Source: RUG12461 sp045657665
GTDB taxonomy: Bacteria > Bacillota > Clostridia > Lachnospirales > Lachnospiraceae
Assembly (NCBI GenBank): GCA_045657665.1
Contig: JAZOTN010000018.1
Span: forward strand, 1 to 64,000
Reading direction: 5' to 3'
DNA length: 64,000 nt
Under the pieces are notes generated by a model. That model ran no database searches and had not been told where the DNA came from. It worked only from the letters and a program-made list of their open reading frames with translations. The position numbers and the translations under genes were made by a program. Positions 32,248-40,322 of this stretch are shown here, piece after piece (the stretch's first letter is position 1; each line of letters opens with the position of its first letter).

Positions 32248-32577
32248 ATGGAACGGTGTGAGGTTTTTCTGCAACGTGGTCGTCGCATAGATTTGGAATG
32301 CAGGTTTTCGAAACGTTTGTTGGGATTGAATCTGCTTAATCTGGTGAATTATGATATAGATAATGATCTTCGGGTTATGCGATTGTCAAAAACGAGAAGG
32401 CTTAAAGAACATATCAAACAGGGAATAGCTATAACTACAAAGGAGATGATCCGTATGGGTCTCTATGATTCTTCTCTGCCTATATTCAAAAAAATCGGAA
32501 GGAAGTCAAAGCCAATTGACATCCTTCCGATTTATATTTATAGCGATGTAATTTACTCAGCAACAACCTTCTTATAA
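32248..32577 (+). CDS. Hypothetical protein, possibly degraded
   Basis: 109 codons. MERCEVFLQRGRRIDLECRF is followed by LLGLNLLNLVNYDIDN, which recalls the end of retropepsin-like aspartyl proteases, and then a basic helical tail. The last 25 codons run through a terminator stem and into the convergent tyrS gene, so the natural stop has probably been lost. Family assignment is a weak guess. Confidence 0.4.
   Translation: MERCEVFLQRGRRIDLECRFSKRLLGLNLLNLVNYDIDNDLRVMRLSKTRRLKEHIKQGIAITTKEMIRMGLYDSSLPIFKKIGRKSKPIDILPIYIYSDVIYSATTFL
32492..32533. terminator. Bidirectional terminator between small cluster and tyrS
   Basis: AAATCGGAAGGA and TCCTTCCGATTT form a 12-bp stem extended by TCAA/TTGA around a short loop. 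It sits 20 bases after the end of tyrS on the minus strand. Confidence 0.75.
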
Positions 32578-33779
32578 TTCTTCTTCCCTCTTCTTACGAT
32601 CATTCCATCCCCTGTAAACGCGGATTTATCAAAGGAAGCGTGGATATCAGAGCATTTTTCGTCGTTGACGGTGACTCCGCCCTGCTCGACAGCCCGGCGT
32701 GCTTCGTTTCTGGAAGCGGAAAGTCCGGATTTGACAAGAACCGAGAGAATATCGATCGATCCGTCGCGGAAGTCCTCGTCGGAAAGCGAGGCCAGCGGCA
32801 TGTTTTCTGAAGATCCGGCGCCTGAGAAGAGCGCTCTTGCGCCTTCCTGGGCTTTTTTCGCCTCTTCTTCTCCGTGTACGAGCTTTGTCAGCTCGAAAGC
32901 AAGGATCTCCTTTGCTTCGTTCAGCTTCTGATCCTTCCAGTCGCTCATCGCCTCGATCTCCTCAAGAGGCAGGAAGGTCAGCATCCGGATGCACTTCATG
33001 ACATCGGAATCCCCGACGTTTCTCCAGTACTGGTAGAAGTCAAACGGAGATGTCTTATTCGGATCCAGCCACACCGCATTTCCGGCGGTCTTACCCATCT
33101 TATTGCCCTGGGAGTCCGTAAGAAGAGTGATCGTCATCGCATGGGCGTCTTTTCCGAGTTTCCGGCGGATGAGTTCCGTTCCGCCGAGCATGTTGGACCA
33201 CTGGTCATCGCCGCCGAACTGCATATTGCAGTCGTAGTTCTTGAAGAGATAGTAAAAATCATAGGACTGCATGATCATATAGTTGAATTCGAAGAAGGAA
33301 AGACCTTTTTCCATACGCTGCTTGTAGCATTCGGCACGGAGCATGTTGTTGACGGAAAAATGCGTGCCGACCTCGCGGAGCAGCTCAATGTAGTTGAGAT
33401 TTAAAAGCCAGTCGGCGTTGTTGACCATCTGTGCCTTTCCCTCGCCGAACTCAATGAAGCGCTCCATCTGTTTCCTAAAGCATTCTGCATTGTGGTCGAT
33501 ATCCTCCCGGGTCAGCATCTTGCGCATATCGCTGCGGCCGGAGGGATCGCCGATCATCGTGGTGCCGCCGCCGATCAGGGCGATGGGCCTGTTCCCGGCT
33601 TCCTGCAGGCGCTTCATCAGTGTCAGCGCCATGAAATGCCCGGCGGTCAGGCTGTCGGCGGTACAGTCGAATCCGATATAAAAGGTCGCTTTTCCTTCGT
33701 TGACCATTTTCCGGATCTCTTCTTCATTTGTCACCTGCGCGATCAGGCCGCGGGCCTTTAATTCTTCATAAATCTGCAT
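32553..33779 (-). CDS. tyrS: Tyrosyl-tRNA synthetase
   Basis: 408 residues. Class I synthetase: GFDCTADSLTAGHFMAL holds the HIGH-equivalent (AGHF), IGGGTTMIGDPSGR and QFGGDDQWSNMLGGTELIR are the tyrosine/ATP site, and KMGKT the KMSKS-equivalent. A C-terminal S4-type RNA-binding part (GLSASRNEARRAVEQGGVTVND) completes it. The 5' region is short and shows no T-box structure. Divergent from mntP. Confidence 0.96.
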   Translation of the reverse strand: MQIYEELKARGLIAQVTNEEEIRKMVNEGKATFYIGFDCTADSLTAGHFMALTLMKRLQEAGNRPIALIGGGTTMIGDPSGRSDMRKMLTREDIDHNAECFRKQMERFIEFGEGKAQMVNNADWLLNLNYIELLREVGTHFSVNNMLRAECYKQRMEKGLSFFEFNYMIMQSYDFYYLFKNYDCNMQFGGDDQWSNMLGGTELIRRKLGKDAHAMTITLLTDSQGNKMGKTAGNAVWLDPNKTSPFDFYQYWRNVGDSDVMKCIRMLTFLPLEEIEAMSDWKDQKLNEAKEILAFELTKLVHGEEEAKKAQEGARALFSGAGSSENMPLASLSDEDFRDGSIDILSVLVKSGLSASRNEARRAVEQGGVTVNDEKCSDIHASFDKSAFTGDGMIVRRGKKNYKKVVAE

Positions 33780-33852
33780 GATCTTATTTTCCTTCTCTTC
33801 TTATTATTATGCATTACACTATGAAGTGCATTATAATGGATAGATTTTTTTT

Positions 33853-33882
33853 TTGCAACTCCCGGCGGAATGGTGGTATTAT
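33853..33882 (+). promoter_or_regulatory. Promoter placing the mntP message start at its ATG
   Basis: TTGCAA at 33853-33858 and TATTAT at 33877-33882 with an 18-base spacer. The expected transcription start is about 33889, the A of the start codon, so mntP may be translated from a leaderless message. No ribosome binding site lies before the ATG. Confidence 0.45.
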
Positions 33883-33888
33883 GATACT

Positions 33889-34470
33889 ATGTGGCTTACT
33901 ATCATTCTGATCGGCATCGGTCTTTCGATGGACGCGTTTGCGGTTGCGATCTGCAAGGGGCTTGAGATGCCCCGCATCGATAAAAAAGGGACGTTTTGGA
34001 TCGCACTCTATTTCGGCGGTTTTCAGGCACTGATGCCGCTGCTCGGGTGGTTTCTCGGGTCGCAGTTCCGCCGTTTTATCGAAAGTATCGACCACTGGAT
34101 CGCGTTTGGCCTGCTGGTGTTCATCGGTGGAAAGATGCTTTTGGAGGGGATCAAGAAGTGCTTTATGGAGCCCTTTCCGAAGGAGGATCCGAAATCTGAG
34201 GAAAAAGGAACGAATCATAAGGAGCTTTTGATCCTTGCCATTGCGACGAGCATCGATGCACTGGCGGTCGGGATCTCCTTTGCGGCTCTCGGAACGCCGA
34301 TCTTTCCGGCAGTTCTGGTGATCGGCTGCATCACCTTTGGTCTTTCGATCCTCGGCGTTCTGATCGGTCACTGGTTCGGGAACCGCTTTGAAAAGATCGC
34401 AAGTATCATCGGCGGAGTGATCCTGATCCTGATCGGCGTAAAGATCCTGATCGAGCATCTTGCGGCCTGA
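33889..34470 (+). CDS. mntP: Manganese efflux pump (MntP/YebN family)
   Basis: 193 residues, six helices in two related halves. Each half has the metal-binding Asp motif: SMDAFAVAICKG in helix 1 and SIDALAVGISFA in the second half. Exports Mn2+. The upstream frame to 33853 lies within the promoter, so ATG 33889 is used. No yybP-ykoY riboswitch is visible in front, unlike many mntP genes. Confidence 0.9.
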   Translation: MWLTIILIGIGLSMDAFAVAICKGLEMPRIDKKGTFWIALYFGGFQALMPLLGWFLGSQFRRFIESIDHWIAFGLLVFIGGKMLLEGIKKCFMEPFPKEDPKSEEKGTNHKELLILAIATSIDALAVGISFAALGTPIFPAVLVIGCITFGLSILGVLIGHWFGNRFEKIASIIGGVILILIGVKILIEHLAA

Positions 34471-34538
34471 TGAGTCCTGCTCGGGCCTCCATGAAAAAAG
34501 CCAGTTAAAAGAAAAAATCTGAGAACAGGAGAAACATT

Positions 34539-35540
34539 ATGTCACCGGTATTAACAGTTATCATTGCTGCCGCCACGCTTCTGGTCGGCTTTGTACTTTT
34601 GATCAAGGGAGCGGACGCCTTTGTCAGCGGGAGTTCTGCGGTCGCGAAAAGGCTTCGCGTGCCGTCCATCGTGATCGGACTTACCGTCGTTGCTATGGGA
34701 ACGAGCCTTCCGGAGCTTGCGGTCTCCGTCACCGCTTCTCTCGCGGGCAGCAATTCCCTTGCTGTCAGTAACGTGACCGGATCGAATCTCTTTAACCTCC
34801 TTGTGGTGCTCGGTGCCAGTGCACTGTTTACGCCGCTTGTCGTAGGACGTGATACGCTAAAAGGGGATTTCCCGTTTTCCATTGTCTGTGCGTTTCTGCT
34901 GGCGATCTTCGGTTTTACGGCCGGAAATGTCGGGAGACCGGAAGGTTTTATCTTCCTCGGATTATTCGTCCTTTTCCTGGTCATTACGGTTTTGAAGGCT
35001 CTGAAAGCGAGACGTGAAAACCAGGGAAATGAAGAGGAAAGCGGCGAGAAGCCCATGTCTGTTTTGCGCTGCATCATTTACATCGTGCTCGGCGTGATCG
35101 CGATCAAATTCGGCGGAGACTTTGTCGTCGGCGGCAGCATTGTTCTGCCAAACGGTCTTGAGATCCAGTATGGCGCCGTTGCCATCGCCCGTATCGCCGG
35201 TATGTCCGAAACGCTCATCGGCCTTACGATCGTGGCGCTCGGGACATCGCTTCCGGAGCTTGTGACCTCCATGGTTGCCGCAAAGAAAAAGGAAGTGGAT
35301 ATGGCGGTCGGAAACGTGATCGGCTCCAACATCTTTAATGTTTTGCTGATCCTCGGTTCCGCGGCGGCCATCAGCCCGATCAGCTTTATTACGGAGAACC
35401 TTCTGGATATCGCCGTGCTCATCGGCTCCAGCGTTATGGTCTGGATCTTTGCCTGGGTCGGCGGCAAGATCAACCGGATCGAAGGTATCATCATGCTCTC
35501 TCTCTATGCGGGTTATGTAGTCTATATCTGCCTGCGATAG
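34539..35540 (+). CDS. Calcium/sodium antiporter (CaCA family, YrbG-like)
   Basis: 333 residues with about ten helices and the two CaCA alpha repeats: GLTVVAMGTSLPELAVSVTA (first) and GLTIVALGTSLPELVTSMVA (second), each followed by a GN-x-x-GSN motif (SNVTGSNLFNLL, GNVIGSNIFNVL). A basic loop of about 25 residues separates the halves. AACAGGAG precedes the ATG. Confidence 0.92.
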   Translation: MSPVLTVIIAAATLLVGFVLLIKGADAFVSGSSAVAKRLRVPSIVIGLTVVAMGTSLPELAVSVTASLAGSNSLAVSNVTGSNLFNLLVVLGASALFTPLVVGRDTLKGDFPFSIVCAFLLAIFGFTAGNVGRPEGFIFLGLFVLFLVITVLKALKARRENQGNEEESGEKPMSVLRCIIYIVLGVIAIKFGGDFVVGGSIVLPNGLEIQYGAVAIARIAGMSETLIGLTIVALGTSLPELVTSMVAAKKKEVDMAVGNVIGSNIFNVLLILGSAAAISPISFITENLLDIAVLIGSSVMVWIFAWVGGKINRIEGIIMLSLYAGYVVYICLR

Positions 35541-35564
35541 GCATTCGAAAAAGGAAGTGGTGAA

Positions 35565-37085
35565 ATGAAGCCCCAGCTGACAACGTTATGTTACATCGAA
35601 AAAGACGGTGCTTACCTGATGCTGCACCGCACAAAAAAAGAATCCGACATCAATAAAGGGAAATGGATCGGCGTCGGAGGACACATAGAGCCCGGAGAAT
35701 CGCCGGAGGAATGTGTACGGCGTGAAGTCCGGGAGGAAACAGGGCTGACCTTAACAACCCTTTCCTTCCGTGGGATCCTTCATTTTTCCGGAAGCGGGGA
35801 AGAGGAGGAGATGTTCCTTTATACTTCGGATGCGTTTACCGGAGAGCTTACGGAATGCCGCGAGGGAGAACTGTCCTGGATCCCGAAGGAAGAGATCCTG
35901 GATCTGAACCTCTGGGAGGGAGACCGGAAGTTTCTGCCGCTTTTGTTCAAGGATACCCGGTTCTTCAGCTTTTCGCTGAAATATGATGAGAACGGCAATT
36001 TCCTTCCGGAAGAGGAAGGGCCTTTCCTGATTCAGGAAAAGGGAGCGGTGGCATCTTACGGAGAAAGACTGAAGGCCTTTGGAAGCCGCGCGCTGCTGGT
36101 AACCGGCAGGAATTCCGCCAGAGTCTCCGGTGCGCTTTCGGATGTGGAAAAGGTGCTGGATGAAAACGGGATCCACCATGTGCTTTTTGATGAGGTGGAG
36201 GAAAATCCTTCCACGGATACCATTATGAGAGCGCGTGAGATGGGGATCATGGGGCAGTGCGACTTTGTGATCGGCATCGGCGGAGGTTCCCCCCTGGATG
36301 CGGCAAAGGCCATCGCGCTTATGATCCGGAATAAGGACGAAGAAAAGAGTTATCTGTATGAGCAGGGAAATGAAGTAAACGCGCTTCCCGTAGCGGCCAT
36401 CCCGACTACCTGCGGAACGGGCTCGGAAGCCACCGGCGTTTCGGTGCTTACGAGGAAGGAACGCCGCAGTAAAGGGTCTATCCCTTATAAGATCTGGCCG
36501 TCCCTTGCACTCATTGATGAGACATATCTTCTTTCCGCCGGGAAAAAGATCATCGGAAATACAGCGATCGACGCTCTTTCGCATCTTCTGGAGAGCTATC
36601 TCAGCACGAAGGCAACGGATTATTCCCGTGCGGTTGCAATGCAGGGGCTCCTTATCTGGAGGCGGATCAAGGAGGTTGTTTTGGGAAGAAGAGAAGCGAC
36701 GGATGCGGACAGGGCGGACCTGATGACAGCTGCCGCGCTCGCCGGGATCGCGATCGGAGTGACGGGCACAAACCTGCCGCATGCGCTTTCCTATACGCTG
36801 ACGGTGGAGGAGGATGTGCCGCATGGTGTCGCCGTCGGCTATTTCCTGTCCAGCTTTTTACGGGAATCGGGAGATGACGGCCTGTTTCTGACCAGAACCG
36901 CTGGATTCTTTGATACGGAAGAGCTTCAGGGCTTTTACCTGGCAGTATGCAAGCCCGGAAGCCTTGAGAAGGATGTGCTGCTCCGCGCTGTGGAGGCTGT
37001 GGCAGTGAATCCGGATAAGCTCTCTCTTGCACCTTTCCCGGCTGACAGGGAGATACTGCTTCGGATTGCCGGAATGGAACAATGA
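35565..37085 (+). CDS. Nudix hydrolase fused to iron-type alcohol dehydrogenase
   Basis: 506 residues, two complete enzymes. Residues 1-155 are a MutT/8-oxo-dGTPase-like Nudix domain with a perfect Nudix box at 39-61 (GHIEPGE ... REVREETGL). Residues about 160-506 are an iron-dependent alcohol dehydrogenase: nucleotide site GIGGGSPLDAAKA (236-248), PTTCGTGSE (279-287), and the four metal ligands Asp335, His339, His405, His419 with the standard spacing. Both active sites appear intact. No linker longer than a few residues. The link between nucleotide hydrolysis and a dehydrogenase is unexplained. Overlaps the next gene by four bases. Confidence 0.9.
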   Translation: MKPQLTTLCYIEKDGAYLMLHRTKKESDINKGKWIGVGGHIEPGESPEECVRREVREETGLTLTTLSFRGILHFSGSGEEEEMFLYTSDAFTGELTECREGELSWIPKEEILDLNLWEGDRKFLPLLFKDTRFFSFSLKYDENGNFLPEEEGPFLIQEKGAVASYGERLKAFGSRALLVTGRNSARVSGALSDVEKVLDENGIHHVLFDEVEENPSTDTIMRAREMGIMGQCDFVIGIGGGSPLDAAKAIALMIRNKDEEKSYLYEQGNEVNALPVAAIPTTCGTGSEATGVSVLTRKERRSKGSIPYKIWPSLALIDETYLLSAGKKIIGNTAIDALSHLLESYLSTKATDYSRAVAMQGLLIWRRIKEVVLGRREATDADRADLMTAAALAGIAIGVTGTNLPHALSYTLTVEEDVPHGVAVGYFLSSFLRESGDDGLFLTRTAGFFDTEELQGFYLAVCKPGSLEKDVLLRAVEAVAVNPDKLSLAPFPADREILLRIAGMEQ

Positions 37086-39652
37086 GAAATCGTTTTTTTA
37101 AAAGAGATCATGAAAATTCTGCGCCGCCCGGAAGACTTCTCCTGTCGGCGGTGATCGTAGCTGCTTTTGCGGTATTCTGCTTTCTGGTGCTTTATGCCGT
37201 GAGAGGCAACCTGATCAGCGTATCCGCGGATGAGACGGACGGGAACGGCAGCAGGCACGCTTCTTCACCGGAGGATCTGCTGGACGATTCCCTTCTGACA
37301 GGCGTATCCTTTGAAGACGGGGAAGCGCTGACCGTGACGGCGGAGGTCTATATCCCGGAAACGTCGGAATCCATCGACCCGATGGAGCCTTATTTCCTTT
37401 ATACCACCATAGAGGGCGAAAAAAGCGGTGCGTCCGTGACGCTCCGTGCCTTTATCCCGCAGGTTTCCGTGAAAACGAGAAGCGCTTCCGTCACGTATGT
37501 TCTGGACAGCGAGGATAGACCGTTTTCCGAAAGTTACGGGAGGATCGAGACCGGCGGACTTCTTTTTTATGAGATCCGTACCGGTGATTATATTACGGAA
37601 GGCAGCGTTATGGCTTCTGCCGCGGGAAATCTCACCGATATGGGCACGATGAGCCGGCGCGTTGTGGAGTATGACGGGGAAAACTCCCTGGAACAGAATT
37701 TCTTCCCCGGAGAGGACATCTCCGTTTCCGCCCGTGCGGTTTCCGCGGAAGATGAGCAAAGCGCTTCGCTCCGGTCTTATGCCGAGGCGAATTCCCTGTT
37801 TGCGGTCGCGGAGGCGGAAGGCTCTACTTTGAACGTATCCGTCAATTCCCTGCGCCATTTAAGGAACCTGAACCGGGAGGTTTCAGACCTGAGTATAAGC
37901 CGGATCGGAACCGGTATCGAAAAGATCCATGTGATTCAGACGGCGGATATCGAAGGAGAGGAGGATACGGTCCTTTCTCCCATCGAAAATGACCGGATCG
38001 CTTCTTTTGACGGCGGGATCTATGAGATCCGAAATCTTAGGATCGAGCAGGATGAGGCAAAACCGGCAGGTCTGTTTTCGGTCTTTACGGGAGATTCCAT
38101 TTCATCCGTAAAGCTTTCCAACGTTACGATCCGCGGCGGCGATGAGCCGTCGGGAGGGCTCTGTGGCATCCTTTCTGGCCCTGAGGAGGCAAGGATCACC
38201 GGCTGCTCTCTTATCGACACAAAGATCAAGGGAAACGGGATCGCTGGCGGCCTTGTCGGGACTCTGGGGGCGGATACCGGTCTTCAGATCGACAACTGTT
38301 CTCTCTATATGACGGATGAAAGCTGCACCGATTCCTCGGTGGCAGGTGATACAAAGACGCAGGACTGGCTTTCCGGCGGAAATGTCGTGGGAGGCCTTGT
38401 CGGGATTGCGTCTGCACCTTTATCCATTGACAAAAGCTTTGCGGCTACTGTGATCTATGCGACGGGTGATAACAGCCGGGTAGGCGGGCTGATCGGAAAT
38501 GCACTTTCTTCCCTGTCGGTACACCAGTCCTATGCGGATTCCTATCTCCACGGGGATGTGATCGGAGGACTCGCGGGCGGCTGCACCGGCAAGGCTTCGT
38601 TTAAAACCTGTTATTCCGCGGGGTTTGTGCTGGATCCGGAGGAAGCAACAGAGCCCGAGATCGAGGGAATGCCTTCTGTCGGCGGCACCATCGCGGCACA
38701 GTTTGTTCCGAATGCGGCGATCCGGGTAGGTGCCGGGATCGAGGATTCCTATTCCCTTTTCTGCTTTGAAGATATCACGGAAGCTTCCACCGGAAAGTCC
38801 ATGCCGGATTATTCCGGAAAAAAGGACGCATACGTCACAAAAGATGAGCAGCACCGGATCCAGAACGGTTTTCTGCTCTGGGAAAATGTGAATGTGGAAC
38901 AGTTTTCCGATACGATGCGAACCGGGAACAGCGAGCAGCATACCTATCAGCTTGCATCGTATTTAAAGAACGGCGGAAATGACGATTTTTCCGAGTATCC
39001 GCGCCTTGGCCTTCCGCACTACGGGGACTTTGTCGCCATGCCGATGGAATACGAGATCATCGCTTATGATCCGCTTGGTCCGGGGACAACCTATGATGCA
39101 CTTGGACAGCGTATCATGCAGCCCCTGTACCGTGCATCCTACTATGCGATGTCAGATCGTCCGTTTTCCGATTCGAAGCATACGCCGCCAAAACACGGCG
39201 GATATGAGTTCTACGGCTATCAGTTCCCGGGCAATGTCAACCGTGACCTGATCTCGAAATGGGATTCCACTACGACTCTGGAGGACATGGTGGGATATGA
39301 CCGGATTGCTACTTTCAGTGATGTCTGCTATGGTGTGAAGCGGGCGAAGCTGGAGCTCAACTATCAGAAGGTCTATACGATCAAATATCAGGATACAAAA
39401 GGCTCTTCCTCCTCCACCAAGGAATACCGAGAGGCGGGAGAGAGGCTTCTTGAGAGCTGGCCGTCGGATCCGAAAGGAAAATACATTTTCCTCGGCTATT
39501 CCTTTGCAAAGGACAGCGAGCTGATCCCGGTCTTTAACCAGAAGCAGGATGGAACGCTCCTCGGTGATCTTCTGATCTATGAGGAAGCCTTTACGGACGA
39601 GAATAAGAATACGATCACGTTATATCTGAGATGGAAAAAAGTCGATGAATGA
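37082..39652 (+). CDS. Large membrane-anchored surface protein with GLUG-like repeats
   Basis: 856 residues. Short basic cytoplasmic tail, one membrane helix (about 20-41) and a long extracytoplasmic part. Residues about 330-520 hold several GLUG-type repeats (GGLCGILSG, GGLVGTLGADTG, GGLVGIASAPLS, GGLIGNALSS, GGLAGGCTGKA), a beta-helix-like fold common in cell-surface proteins. The end resembles an InlB/Listeria-Bacteroides repeat (YKIKYQDTK ... FLGYSFAKDSELI ... LYLRWKK). First of three genes of similar topology; start overlaps the Nudix-ADH stop by four bases. No LPxTG motif. Confidence 0.75.
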   Translation: MRNRFFKRDHENSAPPGRLLLSAVIVAAFAVFCFLVLYAVRGNLISVSADETDGNGSRHASSPEDLLDDSLLTGVSFEDGEALTVTAEVYIPETSESIDPMEPYFLYTTIEGEKSGASVTLRAFIPQVSVKTRSASVTYVLDSEDRPFSESYGRIETGGLLFYEIRTGDYITEGSVMASAAGNLTDMGTMSRRVVEYDGENSLEQNFFPGEDISVSARAVSAEDEQSASLRSYAEANSLFAVAEAEGSTLNVSVNSLRHLRNLNREVSDLSISRIGTGIEKIHVIQTADIEGEEDTVLSPIENDRIASFDGGIYEIRNLRIEQDEAKPAGLFSVFTGDSISSVKLSNVTIRGGDEPSGGLCGILSGPEEARITGCSLIDTKIKGNGIAGGLVGTLGADTGLQIDNCSLYMTDESCTDSSVAGDTKTQDWLSGGNVVGGLVGIASAPLSIDKSFAATVIYATGDNSRVGGLIGNALSSLSVHQSYADSYLHGDVIGGLAGGCTGKASFKTCYSAGFVLDPEEATEPEIEGMPSVGGTIAAQFVPNAAIRVGAGIEDSYSLFCFEDITEASTGKSMPDYSGKKDAYVTKDEQHRIQNGFLLWENVNVEQFSDTMRTGNSEQHTYQLASYLKNGGNDDFSEYPRLGLPHYGDFVAMPMEYEIIAYDPLGPGTTYDALGQRIMQPLYRASYYAMSDRPFSDSKHTPPKHGGYEFYGYQFPGNVNRDLISKWDSTTTLEDMVGYDRIATFSDVCYGVKRAKLELNYQKVYTIKYQDTKGSSSSTKEYREAGERLLESWPSDPKGKYIFLGYSFAKDSELIPVFNQKQDGTLLGDLLIYEEAFTDENKNTITLYLRWKKVDE

Positions 39653-40298
39653 TAAGACGACTGAAAAAACGAAAACATATGAAAGAAGCCGCGGGATCCC
39701 GCTGATCCTTTCCCTTGCTGTCTTTACGTTCTCAGCGGTCTTTTCGGTGATGCTGCTCCGGGGCACGGTCGCGGACAAGCTTGCAAAAGGGGAACTCCAA
39801 AGACAGGTCTCGCTGGAAAAGGCGGGGGAGGCTTCCGTGATCCGGAATGCGGCGGAGCGTTTGCAGGATATGATCCTCGTAACACTGAGTGAGGATGGCA
39901 CTACCGATCGCTGTATCCGGCTGGAAACGGATGAGGAAGGCAGATTCTCGGCAACATGCGGGACCGGATTCCCGGATTTTCTGAAGGAGCCCCTGACGGC
40001 TCTTGTGGAAAGCAAGGCGAATGGAGAGGTCTCGTTTCAAAGGACTTTCCGTCTGACAGGGGATGGAGAGCCGCTCAGCGGAAGATCCGGGCCGAAGGAA
40101 GGTGTGATCGATGCGGAGCTGACGCTGGATGAAAATGCACCGGGATACCCCTTTTCCATCAAACTGACGGAGCAGAGCACCGGTATCACGGTCTATCTCA
40201 ACTTCCAGAGCTCGTCGCTTTCCTATGAAAATGCGATCCATACGGAAGACATCTACTGGTATGAATCAAGGATGTCGCTGCTGAAAGAAAAGCCGTAA
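39645..40298 (+). CDS. Membrane-anchored extracytoplasmic protein, unknown family
   Basis: 217 residues. N-terminal charged stretch, one membrane helix (about 19-41) and an extracytoplasmic domain rich in beta strands. Helix followed by an amphipathic region (GTVADKLAKGELQRQVSLEKA) gives a pilin-like appearance but no prepilin peptidase site (G then hydrophobic run with E at +5) is clear. Overlaps the preceding gene by eight bases and is co-transcribed. Confidence 0.6.
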   Translation: MNDKTTEKTKTYERSRGIPLILSLAVFTFSAVFSVMLLRGTVADKLAKGELQRQVSLEKAGEASVIRNAAERLQDMILVTLSEDGTTDRCIRLETDEEGRFSATCGTGFPDFLKEPLTALVESKANGEVSFQRTFRLTGDGEPLSGRSGPKEGVIDAELTLDENAPGYPFSIKLTEQSTGITVYLNFQSSSLSYENAIHTEDIYWYESRMSLLKEKP

Positions 40299-40322
40299 AA
40301 GACGAAAAGATCAATAAAAGGC

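Noticed and set aside
33780..33852. T-box leader expected for tyrS
   Set aside because: The region between tyrS and mntP is too short and has no T-box sequence or terminator/antiterminator pair.
39645..40298. Minor pilin annotation for the second surface protein
   Set aside because: No prepilin peptidase cleavage site and no pilus assembly genes nearby; only the single N-terminal helix is shared.
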